A stretch of DNA of 64,000 nucleotides from SG8-41 sp963802355 (GCA_963802355.1 CAWDIV010000032.1:1-64000); one strand, 5' to 3'. Positions 20,252-30,707 are shown, counted from the first letter of the stretch. A program made the numbers and translations. The notes: generated by a model not told the origin, from the sequence alone.

Positions 20252-23200
20252 CTATTGGGCGAGCGCCGTCGCGCACGGATTCGGATCCGATATCGCCTTC
20301 CTGATCAGCGCGTCTGCGATCCACGAAGCCCCGGACGTCACCACCGCAGCGCCGATCGACGCGGCCGACTTCACGGCGACACGGACCGGATCGACCCCAA
20401 CCGTCGGGGCGGCAAGCGTGCCGCGCACCCGCACGATCGTGTTCACGGCGCCCGTCCCGAGTCCGCTCGTCACGATGGGCGTGACGGCAACGTCGATCGA
20501 CTCGGTGCGCAAGTTCACCGCGCCGCTCATCACCGCATTGTACCTGGCCGTCTCGGCCGCGACTTTGCCCTCGGAGGTGATGACGCCATTCCTGATCGGC
20601 ACCCGTGCGGCGAGACACTTGACGTCGGTATCGGGGTCTGTCTGGTGGGTCGGGTTCACCAGGCTGAAAATGCGCAGAACAATCCCGCTGTCGGGGTTGA
20701 CGGCGAAGTTGTGGACGCGGAACGGTCCGAGTTTCACCCGCGCATCGCCATTGAGCGACCCGAGGATCGCCGGCAGGGATTTGCCGCGCCCCTGGACTTG
20801 CAAGGCCAGCTCGGTGCTGCCCCCCGTCACCAGGCCCGGGCGCCCGAAGCGGGCGAGCAGTTCCCCGAGATCGATGCCGGCACCTTCGATGCGCAGCGCC
20901 CATGCCGACTGCGCGCCGGTGACCGTTCCCGACACGTTCAGCGTCTGGCCCGCCTTGACAACGAGTTGCACCGGCCCGGCCGCGAGGCTGCCGTCGGCGA
21001 TTGCCGCGCGCACCAGCAACGGGCCTATCGGGACCGCATCGCTGAGCTTGACCGCATCGATGCGCAGATCGAGGTCGGCATCGATGACACGCAGGGCATC
21101 AAGAGGAAGCGGCACGTCCGGAATGGCACGCGTGCCGGCGGAAGCGGGCTTCGCGGCGCCGCCCGCGGCAGCCGGACGCATGAATGCGGAGACATCCAGC
21201 AGCGGAGAGCTCCCCTTCGCGCTGACCTTGAACCGTTTGGCGCCGCGCGTCACGGCAACGTCGCCCGCGATCGTCGTCGCCGCGTAAGCAAGCTTCAGAC
21301 CGGCGACCGCATAGCCGTTGGGCACATCGGTCAACTTGCCGCTTGCCGTGAATGCCGGGAGGTTTTGCAGGCGCAGCCCGGTGAAGGCTGCGAGGCCCGC
21401 GCCGCGCGTGACCTTGGCGTTCACCATGAGCTCGAGCGCCGCGGGTGTCAGCGGGTCGTTGATCCTGCCGTCCAGCATCGCGCTCGCCCCATCCAACGCG
21501 ACGCTGAACTGTTTCAACTCGACGGCGCCTGCCGCAAGCCGCACGCCGCCGCTTACGGGACCGAGCGCACGCCGGTCGGGAAGCACTACCCGGTCGAAGC
21601 GGATGTCCGCCTCGACATCGGCTGCGAGCAAGGGGCTCGTTCCGCCGGGCTTAGCTCGTGCTGACGGCAGCTCGGAGAGATCCACGAGCGGCCCGCCGAG
21701 CTTCCCCGTCACGCGCGGACGCGGCTCGCCGGGCGCGAACACGACACGTCCCTGAACCGACGTGCGGCCCAGCACGAGCGTGAGATCGTCGAACACGTAG
21801 CCGCCCTGCGGTCCGGCAAGGCGCGCCGTGGCCCGCAACGCAGGCAGCCGCGGCACGTCGGCACCGAACAGGCGGCCGGCGGCCGTGCTGTCGCTGATGT
21901 TCGCCGTGATCGCGAGCTGCATCCCGTGCCTCTTCATCGCATCTTCGATCTGCCCGGTGACGCGCAGGCGCTGCCCGGGACGGCCGGCGGTCGCATCGAT
22001 CCCGGACACGCCGATGGCATCGAGAGATCCGCGCAGTTGTGCGTTTCCCTGGTAAGGGCCTACCGGCGGAATCGACCTCCCGAAGAACTTGAACAACTCC
22101 GCCAGTTCGCTGCCTTGAAGGGCGATCCTGAGGTCGAGCCCGGCCAGGTTCTGCGGATCGGCGACGCTGCCGTCGAGCTTTACGTTGGCGCCGCCCAATG
22201 TGGCTTGCAGCGCGCGCGCCCTCAGCTCGCCGTTGTCGAGCGCAAGCCGCCCGCTGCCCGACTGCAACTGGCGGCCATCGGGGAAGACGAGCCGCCCTAT
22301 CTTCAGATCGAGGTCCACGTCGGCGAGTTTCCAGTAATCGGCCGGGCGCGGCGCTCCGGCACTGGCGGCGGACGCTTTTGCGCTGCCGGTCCCGGGCGCC
22401 AGGCGCGCGAGATCGATCAGGGGCGATGCCGCCTTACCCGTGACGCGCAGCCGCGGCCCGGCCTGCGCTACTTGCAGCGAGGCGCTGACGGTACTGTCGG
22501 CGATTCTTACCTCGAGATCGTCCACGCGATACCCCTGTCGTGCATCGCGCAGGCGAGCGCTTGCGCGAAACGGCGGCAAACGCGGCCCGTCCGCCGCCGC
22601 CTCCAGGCGCCACCAATCGGTCGCCGATGCCGCCAGCTGCAAGTCGATGCCGCTCGCTGCACGCACGTCGGCGACTGCGCCTCGCAGCTTGATCTCGGGC
22701 GTCTCGCTCCCGCCGATCGTGATGTCGATCGCGGACAACCCGGGCGCCGCCGCCGATCCGGCCACGCGCGCAGCTATGCGGTACTGCCCCAATGCAGGCA
22801 GCGATTTCCCGAACCATCGGCCGAGATCGCTGAGTTGCGCGCCCTGGACGAGCAGGTCTAGGCCGGTGCTTTTCCATTCGTAGCGACCGCCGGCGGAGAC
22901 GCTGCCCATGAGGTCGCCGTGAGCCGTGAGTCCCAACCGCTCCGGCGTGCCGACTTCGACGTCGATGCCGGAGAACACCGGCGCCGCCGCCGCGCCCGTC
23001 AGCTGCGCCGCGCCGCGGAAAGGTCCGAGCGGCTGCGCGGTCGCGCCGAACAGTGCGGCAAGTTCGGCGAGTTCCGGCGCCTGCGCGCGCAGCGCCAGCT
23101 TGAACCCGTCGAGGCCCCAGGGTTTGTCGATGGTGCCATGCACGCTTACGCTGGCGGCACCGACCTTGCCCTCGAGGTCTACGGGGTAAGCCGGCTCGTT

Positions 23201-23821
23201 CGCGATCAGTGCCGTCAGAGCGCCGATCGTGCCGGCCGCATCCACGCTCTTGCCGTCGAAGGTTCCGCGGGCGCTGAGGTGAATCGGATGCGACGCCGAG
23301 CCGGCGATGCGGGCGGAGTCGAGCTGCACTGACGTCGCCTTGCCGGTCGTGCCGTCGCGATAGGTGAACGCGAACGCCTGCAGCGTAAGCTCGTGGATCT
23401 TAAGCGCCTCGACCCATGCGGTCGCGTCCGCTGAACCTATTATCCAGTTGCCGTTACCGTCGGGATCGGTCTCTAGGAACACGCTCGCATCGGTCACCGC
23501 AATGCGCTTGATGCGCAGCCCGCCCGAGAGCAGCGCCAGCACGTCGATGTCGGCGCTTGCCCGGCCGGCCTGCGCCATCCACGGCTGCGAACCCCACGCG
23601 GCGTTGCCGAAGCGCACCTCCGACAACACGAGCGCCGGCCGCGGCAGGAACCTGACCCCCACTTTACCCAAACTGAGCTCGCGCCCCGTGTCAGCCTTGA
23701 CGGATGCGGCCAGCGATACTGCGAGCGAGCGCGGATCGAAGAAATGAACGGCGATGGCGATCGCCGCAACCGCCGCGACGAGCAACACGCACGCCACCAC
23801 CGCCAGCCGTTTAAGTCGCAA
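20252..23821 (-). CDS. AsmA family protein, 1189 aa
   Basis: Giant envelope protein of the AsmA/TamB-like superfamily, anchored in the inner membrane by one N-terminal helix (LAVVACVLLVAAVAAIAIAVHFF, residues 6-28) with the rest in the periplasm. Relatives are long beta-groove bridges linked to phospholipid transport and outer-membrane homeostasis. The N-terminal AsmA signature is visible: GRELSLGKVGVRFLPRPALVLSEVRFGN (about 45-72). Repeated modules such as LRVTGKAASPLIDLARL, PRVTGKLGGPLVDLSEL and FKVSAKGSSPLLDVSAF recur down the chain. The C-terminal AsmA_2 region includes LQVQGRGKSLPAILGSLNGD. The start is a TTG, because an in-frame stop precedes it directly and no ATG is near. It stands between the glucosidase promoter and the FixJ-type gene. 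Confidence 0.85.
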   Translation of the reverse strand: MRLKRLAVVACVLLVAAVAAIAIAVHFFDPRSLAVSLAASVKADTGRELSLGKVGVRFLPRPALVLSEVRFGNAAWGSQPWMAQAGRASADIDVLALLSGGLRIKRIAVTDASVFLETDPDGNGNWIIGSADATAWVEALKIHELTLQAFAFTYRDGTTGKATSVQLDSARIAGSASHPIHLSARGTFDGKSVDAAGTIGALTALIANEPAYPVDLEGKVGAASVSVHGTIDKPWGLDGFKLALRAQAPELAELAALFGATAQPLGPFRGAAQLTGAAAAPVFSGIDVEVGTPERLGLTAHGDLMGSVSAGGRYEWKSTGLDLLVQGAQLSDLGRWFGKSLPALGQYRIAARVAGSAAAPGLSAIDITIGGSETPEIKLRGAVADVRAASGIDLQLAASATDWWRLEAAADGPRLPPFRASARLRDARQGYRVDDLEVRIADSTVSASLQVAQAGPRLRVTGKAASPLIDLARLAPGTGSAKASAASAGAPRPADYWKLADVDLDLKIGRLVFPDGRQLQSGSGRLALDNGELRARALQATLGGANVKLDGSVADPQNLAGLDLRIALQGSELAELFKFFGRSIPPVGPYQGNAQLRGSLDAIGVSGIDATAGRPGQRLRVTGQIEDAMKRHGMQLAITANISDSTAAGRLFGADVPRLPALRATARLAGPQGGYVFDDLTLVLGRTSVQGRVVFAPGEPRPRVTGKLGGPLVDLSELPSARAKPGGTSPLLAADVEADIRFDRVVLPDRRALGPVSGGVRLAAGAVELKQFSVALDGASAMLDGRINDPLTPAALELMVNAKVTRGAGLAAFTGLRLQNLPAFTASGKLTDVPNGYAVAGLKLAYAATTIAGDVAVTRGAKRFKVSAKGSSPLLDVSAFMRPAAAGGAAKPASAGTRAIPDVPLPLDALRVIDADLDLRIDAVKLSDAVPIGPLLVRAAIADGSLAAGPVQLVVKAGQTLNVSGTVTGAQSAWALRIEGAGIDLGELLARFGRPGLVTGGSTELALQVQGRGKSLPAILGSLNGDARVKLGPFRVHNFAVNPDSGIVLRIFSLVNPTHQTDPDTDVKCLAARVPIRNGVITSEGKVAAETARYNAVMSGAVNLRTESIDVAVTPIVTSGLGTGAVNTIVRVRGTLAAPTVGVDPVRVAVKSAASIGAAVVTSGASWIADALIRKAISDPNPCATALAQ

Positions 23822-23877
23822 GGGTCACTTCGGCCAAGGCCACCGCAAGCACAGCATTGCCACGCGCGAAAGGCGGA

Positions 23878-24540
23878 TCAGCCGCTGGTTCCCTTCGGCA
23901 CGGCCCCCTCAGACCTGTAGGGAGGGCGATCGACATTCGCGCGCTCGGCAAGCCGCACGAGCTCGGCGAGGGAGCGCACCTGAAGCTTCTTCATTACCCG
24001 CCCGCGATGAACCTTGATCGTTTTCTCCACGGTGCCGAGGTCGGCCGCGATCTCCTTGTTTCTCCGGCCGGATACGATGTAGGCGAGGACTTCCCGTTCG
24101 CGCGGAGTGAGCGTAGCGAGGCGCCCTCGAACCTCCGCCAGATCGCCCCTCTCCTGCCGAAGCGCACTATCCCGGTCGAATGCCTGGCCGATCGCCGCGA
24201 GCAGATCGTTCGCATCCGCAGGTTTCGTCAAAAAGTCCACGGCGCCGCGCTTCATCGCCTGTATGCCCCTGGGAACATCGCCACGTCCCGTAAGGAATAT
24301 GATCGGCAGGATGCTGCCGCGGTCCGCCAGCGCGCGCTGCAGTTCGATGCCGGTGAATCCGGGCATTTCCAGATCCAGCACGAGGCAGCCCGGGGTGTCC
24401 GGGTCGTGGCGGTCCAGAAACTGTTGGGGCGAATCGAACGTGGCGACGTTCAGGCCGGCTCCCGCGATCAGCCGTCCAAGGCCTTTCAGAACCGACACAT
24501 CATCATCCACGACAAATACGGTCGGTAGCGCGCTATTCAT
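23878..24540 (-). CDS. FixJ/NarL-type response regulator
   Basis: Transcription factor of 220 residues: receiver domain (about 5-125) with the acidic pair VVDDD, phospho-acceptor Asp in CLVLDLEMPG (about 56), switch residue in IIFLTGRGD and KP at FLTKPAD. After a linker comes a LuxR-type HTH, LTPREREVLAYIVSGRRNKEIAADLGTVEKTIKVHRGRVMKKLQ (about 145-190). All phosphorylation residues are intact. The ATG follows AAAGGATT. No histidine kinase adjoins, so its partner is probably encoded elsewhere; the two FixL-like kinases at 37.7-42.2 kb are candidates. A near-identical but broken paralogue lies beside one of them. It is a plausible reader of the 18-bp palindromes. Binding is inference from family site architecture. 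Confidence 0.9.
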   Translation of the reverse strand: MNSALPTVFVVDDDVSVLKGLGRLIAGAGLNVATFDSPQQFLDRHDPDTPGCLVLDLEMPGFTGIELQRALADRGSILPIIFLTGRGDVPRGIQAMKRGAVDFLTKPADANDLLAAIGQAFDRDSALRQERGDLAEVRGRLATLTPREREVLAYIVSGRRNKEIAADLGTVEKTIKVHRGRVMKKLQVRSLAELVRLAERANVDRPPYRSEGAVPKGTSG

Positions 24541-24824
24541 TCACAAATCCTTTATCGATCCGGAGGGGAGGCACCTTCACCATCATCGCCATGCAGCGAA
24601 GACCCTATCTTCGGTAGTCAGCGCTGACGCCCCGAACACAGCTCCATCCGATTATCACTCTGACGCGCCGGACGCGTCCAGCCTTGATCCGTCACGATAT
24701 AACGCGAGGAATCCATGACTGTTGGCACAACGGGAGTCGATGGGAAAACGATAACGACAAGTGGGATGCACCAGTCAGGTGCCGCGCACCCCGTTGCGGA
24801 GGCGCGATGCGGTACGCCTTTCCG

Positions 24825-25858
24825 TCACCTGGAACCCACGGCGACAGGCCTAGATCTTGAGGCACGCCAGCGTTCAAGCGCCCACACCGTTGCCCACGCG
24901 TAGAGCGCCACCCCGACGAACAGGGCGACGCGGGTGGCAGAAGCCTTGTAGACATCCTTGCCGACCGCAGCATCCTCGATGGCGGGCCCCAGCAGGATAA
25001 ACATCGTCATCAGAGCGTTGACCCAGAACGATGGGGGTTCCGACGTGGGCTTGACCCGGAATAGCCGGGCGCCCGCCCAGAGCGCTGCAGCCACTATCCA
25101 TAACATCAGCATCCAGAGGTTCGGCCGCAGCGACAGACCGAACCAGACCACCGTCGCCATGAGTGCCCCCACGAGGGTGGATCCCACCAGCTCGCGACCG
25201 GCCGTACGCGCGTTGGTGGCGTCGGCCTGCTGGGCCACCGTTACCGTTTTCATGATGGCCGCGAGATAGAGGGCCGGGTTGGTCAGCGCCACCACGAATA
25301 CCGGCATGACCACCAACGTAGCCTGCAGGGCGCTCCAGCTTGCCGCTTCCGGACTGACTGCCACGCGCGGCGCCGGGATGGGGGCGGGGCCGGGAGGATC
25401 CGGGAACAAGGCGTGTGAGAAGCCGCTGACGAGAACGCCGATAGCCAGCCCCAGCCCAAAGGCCTGACTGAGAGCCGTGGCCAGTGCCTGCTCGGCGACA
25501 CCGGCCACAGGAATGAATGTGAGGGCGATCACCAGAAAGATCGTCAACGGATTGCCGCTGCGCGCGCCGGCGAAAAACACTGCGTAGAGCAATGCGCCTG
25601 TCAGGAGGAGTCCGGTGACGCGGTAGTTTTCCAGGAGCGGGACCATGAGCACGCCCGCCACCAGCAATCGCAGCGATGACGAGCGGCAAACACCACGCCC
25701 TTCACGAACGGGATCGGCGGGCCCGGGTTTGCACAGGATCAGCACAGCCACCACGCAGACCGCGAACGGCGCCCTCCAGCGCCAATCCGTAGGCGATCAG
25801 CACGGCCAGCGCCCAGGCCAATCGCGAGCCGCAGTACCGCTTTGTCAGCGCGGTGCAT
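24825..25858 (-). pseudogene. DUF2955/FUSC-like membrane protein, multiple frameshifts near the N-terminus
   Basis: Inner-membrane protein of the DUF2955 type, usually partnered with an HlyD adaptor in efflux sets. The first 40 codons would read MHRADKAVLRLAIG from the ATG at 25858. The frame then changes at least four times between about 25815 and 25650, so that AVLIAYGLALEG, PFAVCVVAVLILCKPG, IPFVKGVVFAA and VAGVLMVPLLENYRVTG lie in different frames. From about 25630 down to the stop a single frame holds about 260 residues with helices such as LTIFLVIALTFIPVAGV and LVVMPVFVVALTNPALYLAAI. The ORF start at 25754 is not biological. Either a decaying gene or locally poor sequence; the rest of the operon has single indels only. 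Confidence 0.7.
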
Positions 25859-25867
25859 CTACCGCAA

Positions 25868-27119
25868 TCAATAGAGATACGAAAAGTAGCTCATCATCCT
25901 GATGAAGACCCCGGCAAGCCAGTTCATAACGGGGTAGTCTCCCGTGTAGACCAGCACGTCGGCCTGGCCCCCGATTCGCACTCCACGCAGTCGCTCGCGT
26001 TCGGACGGGTCGAATTCGACGGCCACCGGAAATCGCTGTGATTGCCGCAGCCAATCGCGGCTGTTCTCGATCTCAGGCAGCGTGCCGGGTGGAGGTGGCT
26101 TGCCGGGACTGATGCCGGTGCCGACGCTGCGTACGCGGCCCTTCAACACTTCGCCTGGCATCACGTCGAGCACGATCGCGACCTCGTCACCGGGCTTGAC
26201 GTTGCCGAGGTTGTTTTCGGTCATGTCGGCGCTGATCCAGAGATCGTGAATGGCGATCAGAGTCATCGCAGGCGCGCCGACCTGCGCATATAGCCCGACA
26301 TCGGTGCGCAGATCGGTGACCGAACCGCTGGCGGGAGCGACCACTTCGGTACGCTTGAGATCCAGCTCGGCCTTCTCGATCGCCGCGCGGGCACTCAACA
26401 GTTGCGCGTTCTTGTCACCGCTTGCGCCCGCTGTCTCCTGCGCGCGGCGCAGATCCGCCTCGGCTTTCTTCTCCTGACTTTGGGCCGTGAGCCGGTTGGT
26501 CTGCGCGCTCTCGACGCGGCGGACCGAGAGCGCACCGGGATCTTCCTTATAGATCTGTTCCAGCCGCTTGGCATCCTGTCTGAGCGAACACGTTGTTTGC
26601 CACAGCCGCCTGCAATGACGCCCTGGCCGCCGCCACCGACGCCGTCGAGGCATTGACCGAAAGACGCACCGACTCATAGTCCGAGCGGCTGCGCTGGAGC
26701 GCGATCCGGTACTGGGTCGGATCGATATCGAACAGGCGCTGCCCGGGCTGCACCTCATCGTTGTTCTTGACGTACACCTTCAGTACCGTGCCCGATACCT
26801 CGGCTGCCACTGGCACGACGAAGGCCTGAACCCTGGCCTGGGAGGTATACGGGGTCAGGCGATCCGAAACGAAATACCAGGCCAGGCTTGCGACGATCAG
26901 TATCAGCACGATGATCGCGCCCAGCCGGCTTCCCTTGCCCGGCTTGGACGGCGGCGGCGCCTTTTCGCCGATCGGGGCCGGCGTCTCGTCCGGCTTGGAC
27001 GGCGGCGGCGACGATTTCTCGCTGACCGGAGCCGGGGTCCCGTCCGTCTTGGTCGGCGGCAGCAATTGCTCGCCAACCGGAGCCGGGGTCTCGTCCGGCC
27101 TTGTGGATTCTTGACTCAT
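25868..27119 (-). CDS. HlyD-family membrane fusion protein (one frameshift)
   Basis: Periplasmic adaptor of an efflux or secretion pump, about 416 residues when repaired. The N-terminus is a cytoplasmic Pro/Lys-rich tail with three imperfect repeats around PSKPDETPAPIGEK, followed by one helix (LGAIIVLILIVASLAWYFV, about 69-87). The first lipoyl half, VPVAAEVSGTVLKVYVKNNDEVQPGQRLFDID, is near 105-136. A coiled-coil hairpin with RLTAQSQEKKAEADLRRAQ follows, then the second half VVAPASGSVTDLRTDVGLYAQVG and a beta barrel. The frame shifts near 26585, between AAVANNV and LRQDAKRLEQIYK. The start ATG overlaps the NodT stop (27116-27119) and the 3' end is nine bases from the DUF2955 start. Together they resemble an aromatic-acid/FUSC efflux set. 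Confidence 0.8.
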
Positions 27120-28685
27120 GGTCTTGGCGTTGCGGGAGGGTCTTGTGGAGCGTCAGCGCCCGGCGCCGGTAGCGGGGCGTCCAGCATGCCTTTCCATTTA
27201 CTGCGTTGGCCCATGGTTTCGCGCGTCACATCATCCAGCACGGGCCGGCTTCGCCCCTGTTCCCAGCCGCCACCCATGGCCTTGTAAAGGGCAATCAGGC
27301 TCTGCGTCAGGTTGCCACGGCTGGTGACCAGAGTGTCCTGTTGGCTGAAAAGCGTTCGCTGAGAGTCGAGCACTCGCTCGAAGTCGGTCAGCCCTTCCCG
27401 GTACTGGAGAGTGGCAATGTCCAGCGAGCGCTGCGCGGCCTTTACGGAGTCTGCGAGCAGCGCGATCTGCTCCCCGGTCTTGGCGAAGCCAACGGCGGCG
27501 TCGTCGACCTCGCGGGCCGCCCGCAATACCGCGTCCTGATACTGTTCGTAGAGCTGCTGGAATCGGGCATCCTGGACCAGCACGGCGTTGGTGAGCCGGC
27601 CATGGTCGAACACGTTCCAGACGAGGCTGGGTCCGAAGCCCCAACTCAGCACGTTCGGCGCCCCGCTCACGGACGTAGCCGACAGGCCAACCAATCCCAA
27701 CAGCGATATCGACGGATAGAGATCCGCCATGCTCACCCCGATCAGGGCGGACTGAGCAGCCAACTGCATTTCTGCCGCCCTGACGTCCGGGCGGCGGCGC
27801 AGCAAATCAGCCGGTATGTCGACGATGACGTCCAGTTCAGCCTGCGGGATCACGTCTTTGCCTGCGGCCATTTCAGGCAATGGGCCCGGGGCTCTGGCCA
27901 GCAATATGCTCAGCGCATTCTGTGTCTGGCGCAGCCCGCTCTCCAGCTGAGGTATGGTGGCCAGCGTGCCAAGATACTGGGCCTTCGCCTGTTGCACATC
28001 CAATTCGGATTCAGTGCCACCCTTGAACAGCTGCTCGGCAATCTCCAGGCTGCGCTTTTGCAGGGCTGCATTTTCGCGAGCGATCACCAGCCTCGCCTCC
28101 ACGGTACGGATCGAACAGTACAGGCTGGCCACTTGGGCGGCCATCAGCACCTGCAGGTCATCGTATTGGGCGATGCTGGCGAAATAGCCGGCATCCGCGG
28201 ACTCGATGCTGCGCCTGAACTTGCCCCAGAAATCGAGCTCCCAGCCGATCTGCAGCCCGGCGCTGAAAGACAGTCGCACTGCTGTCCGGTGCGCCTGCCC
28301 TTCGCTCTCCCGCCCAGAGCAGCTCGCCGGTGGCCTGTTGAAACTGCGGGTAGAGCGTGCTGCCGGCAATCCCGAGTTGGGCGCGCGCTTCCATGATGCG
28401 AATACCGGCGGTCCGCACGCTGGGATTCACGCGCTGCGCCTCGGCAACCAACTGGTCGAGCACGGGATCTTTGAAGGTGCGCCACCACTCCTGCGTCTGC
28501 CGGCTGCGTGGAGCTCGCGGATCAGCGGCCAGCGACTCGAGCGAGCCACCCTTCCAGCCGGCCAGCCAGGAGGGCACTTGAGGTCGCTTGAAGTCAGGCC
28601 CCAGGATAGTGCAAGCGCTGAGCAGCAGCGTGCCTGCCAGCCCGACCGCCTGCGCTCGCAACCTATTTATAGACATGCTCCACAC
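27116..28685 (-). CDS. NodT-family outer-membrane efflux lipoprotein (one frameshift)
   Basis: TolC-like outer-membrane channel subunit of about 522 residues when repaired. It starts at a GTG (28685) or the ATG at 28676, giving MSINRLRAQAVGLAGTLLLSACTIL, a lipoprotein signal with lipobox LSAC. Family marks are GPDFKRPQVP after the Cys, WWRTFKDPVLDQLV, WELDFWGKFRRSIESADAGYFAS, the second repeat DLLRRRPDVRAAEMQLAAQSALIGVSMADLYPSISL, and the C-terminal LTQSLIALYKAMGGGWEQ. The frame breaks near 28307 in a GGCGGGAG context; one base gained there explains the shift. It overlaps HlyD by four bases and starts six bases after the AI-2E-type gene. A second NodT gene occurs at 52.5-54.0 kb. Confidence 0.83.
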
Positions 28686-28691
28686 ACCGAC

Positions 28692-29816
28692 TCAGGCTGC
28701 AACTTGCGGTTTGCGCTGCGCCGCTGCCTTGTCAGGATTGGCAGCGACCCACCGCATGAAGATCTGATAGCCCAGGGCCAGCAACGTCGCGCCGACGAAC
28801 ATCCCCATGAGACCGCTGGTTGCCAAGCCACCCAACGCGCCCAGCAGAATTACCACCATCGGCGCATCGACACCTCGACCCAGCAGCAGCGGTTTCAGTA
28901 CGTTGTCGAGCATGCCGGCAACGAACAGCAGCACGGTGTAAGTAACGGCCGCCCCGGTGCCGTAGTCGCCGCTCATCCAGACGTAGGCGATGACCGGCAA
29001 AGTGACCAGCAGCGCCGGAACCTGCGCGATTCCCAGTATCAGCACGATCAATGCGAGTACGCCTGCAAATGGAACGCCGGCGATCATCAATACCACTCCC
29101 ACGACGATCGCCTGGATGAACGCCACGCCGAGGACTCCTAATGCCACTGCACGAATCGTCGCCGTGGACAGCTTGGCAAATTCTTCGCCCCGCTCTGTGC
29201 CGACGATGCGATCGAAAATGGACTTGACGCTTCCAGCGCCCGACTGACCGAAGGCCATGATGATTCCCGCAATGATGAAGGAGGCCAGAAACAGCAACAG
29301 CGCGCCGCCGATGCTGGCAACAATCCCCAGCGCGGTTTTGGTCAAGTCGCCGAGCTTCGGCTGCAGGCTCTGAACGAATGCCGGCAGATCCGTATGGGCC
29401 TGCGACCAAAGAGCATCGACCTTCTTGCCGACGATCGGCCACTCGGCAACGCTCGGCCAGGGGGCGGGAATTTGCAGCGTGTGGTCGCGCAGGCTGACGA
29501 TGAATTGATGAACTGAATCGCCGAGCTCGAACATCAGCACGGCGGTAGGAACTCCGATCAGCACGATACCGCCCAGGACCAACGTTGTGGCCGCAAGCCC
29601 CTGTTTCTCTCCCATCTTGTGCGCCAGCTTTTGATGCGCCGGATAAAGCGTCACTGCCAGGATCAGCGCCCACACCATCAGAGCGAGAAACGGCGAAAAG
29701 ATCTGGTAGCATAACACCGCCATAGCGAAGACCAACCCGGCCCGGATGAGGACATCGAGCAGTCTTCCGGATAGGCGCTTCTCGAGATCCAGATCAGGCG
29801 TGGAGGGCGCATTCAT
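28692..29816 (-). CDS. AI-2E/PerM-family membrane transporter
   Basis: Inner-membrane protein of 374 residues from the PerM/TqsA (AI-2E transporter) family, whose members include autoinducer exporters and Na+/H+ antiporters; substrate is unknown. Paired N-terminal helices VLIRAGLVFAMAVLCYQIFSPFLALMVWALILAVTLYP occupy about 20-60. The extracytoplasmic domain, with VHQFIVSLRDHTLQIPAPWPSV, follows. The conserved C-terminal core reads GVAFIQAIVVGVVLMIAGVPFAGVLALIVLILGIAQVPALLVTLPVIAY, then VLKPLLLGRGVDAPMVVILLGALGGLATSGLMGMFVGATLLALGY, which is highly typical. It is the first gene of the minus-strand set with NodT, HlyD and DUF2955. No palindromic operator was found upstream. Confidence 0.9.
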   Translation of the reverse strand: MNAPSTPDLDLEKRLSGRLLDVLIRAGLVFAMAVLCYQIFSPFLALMVWALILAVTLYPAHQKLAHKMGEKQGLAATTLVLGGIVLIGVPTAVLMFELGDSVHQFIVSLRDHTLQIPAPWPSVAEWPIVGKKVDALWSQAHTDLPAFVQSLQPKLGDLTKTALGIVASIGGALLLFLASFIIAGIIMAFGQSGAGSVKSIFDRIVGTERGEEFAKLSTATIRAVALGVLGVAFIQAIVVGVVLMIAGVPFAGVLALIVLILGIAQVPALLVTLPVIAYVWMSGDYGTGAAVTYTVLLFVAGMLDNVLKPLLLGRGVDAPMVVILLGALGGLATSGLMGMFVGATLLALGYQIFMRWVAANPDKAAAQRKPQVAA

Positions 29817-29962
29817 GGATCAGCTCCTTCTTTGCGTTAGTCGTAACCCAATTGATGCTGGAACAATGCGCATCTTGTCCCAGAAGTCGCCGCGAGGATG
29901 AAGATGCTCGCGATCAGCACCCGGTCGCCCGCGCTCGAATACAGTCTGCCGTTCTCGGATAG

Positions 29963-30206
29963 CTAGTGTGCTGTCCCGTAAATCGGCGTGCATAAGTAGA
30001 AGGCGATCGCGAGAGCACAAGTGCTGGGATCTGACCCCCGGCGGCGCGCTGGATCGGCATGGGTGCACGACGCGCCTTGAACGGCTCCATGGTCGCATCC
30101 CGCAAGCGGGTCCCTGCTCCACGCTGCGCCGATCCCTGCTCCACGTTCCAGCGCGTCGGCGATTGTCGTGGAAATTTCACCGGCTATTTGCAGGACAGCA
30201 CACTAG
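29963..30206. mobile_element. MITE-like element, 244 bp, 14-bp perfect terminal inverted repeats
   Basis: Ends CTAGTGTGCTGTCC (29963-29976) and GGACAGCACACTAG (30193-30206) are exact reverse complements. The pairing continues imperfectly to about 21 bp (CGTAAAT against ATTTGCA). Both this and the 13.8 kb element begin and end in CTAG. The interior holds an imperfect direct repeat CCCTGCTCCACG and no ORF. It stops seven bases short of the true stop of the 30.2-30.7 kb membrane gene. Confidence 0.6.
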
Positions 30207-30212
30207 GCATCC

Positions 30213-30678
30213 TCAGCCCAGGCTGCGGTACAACTTCACGAGGGCCGCTTCGACCACGAGCATCACCACAACGACCACGATCAGGACCACTACCCCATGG
30301 AATGGCCCGCCGAAACTCAATGCGGTCGCCGAACGCGAGGACGAGCGCTTCGAGAATCACGAACTTGGAGCCAAACAGTATCAGCCAGGCAGTGAAGAAG
30401 CGCATGAATTTGTTAAAGCCTCCCGGTCTCGCGTTAAAGAAGGCGGCAACGCGATGCTCGAGGGCGATCGTGAGCTTCAGGAGGATCTGCAGCAGCACGG
30501 CGGCGAGCAGCATGATCGTGAACGAGTCGACGTGGACGTGCTTCCAGTATTCGGCGAACAGGCCCAGCACCACGAGATCCACGAGGGTTGCGGTCAAGTA
30601 GCGCAGGAACCCCCGTTGCCTGAGCGAGGGCGTGTGCTCCATGGTGTCCCAGATCGAGACGCTAGCCGTTGTCGTCAT
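30213..30678 (-). CDS. Small membrane protein behind tandem operators (one frameshift)
   Basis: Hypothetical inner-membrane protein, about 155 residues when repaired. I do not recognise the family. It has an N-terminal soluble part (MTTTASVSIWDTMEHTPSL), then helices FLRYLTATLVDLVVLGLFAEYW, SFTIMLLAAVLLQILLKLTIAL, FFTAWLILFGSKFVILEALVLAFG and, after the repair, VVVLIVVVVVMLVVEAALVKLY. One extra base near 30312 (GAGTTTCGGCGGG) switches the frame, so the uncorrected reading ends in an Arg/Gly-rich tail without family character. Correction gives EFGGPFHGVVVLIVV and a stop at 30213-30215. One full and one partial copy of the 18-bp palindrome lie 81 and 30 bases upstream, so it probably belongs to that regulon. 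Confidence 0.72.
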
Positions 30679-30707
30679 TTGCTTTCTCCGAGGTTGGACG
30701 CGCCCCT

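Noticed and set aside
20162..21664. 500-codon plus-strand frame opposite the AsmA-like gene
   Set aside because: Arg-rich antisense text without signal peptide or motifs.
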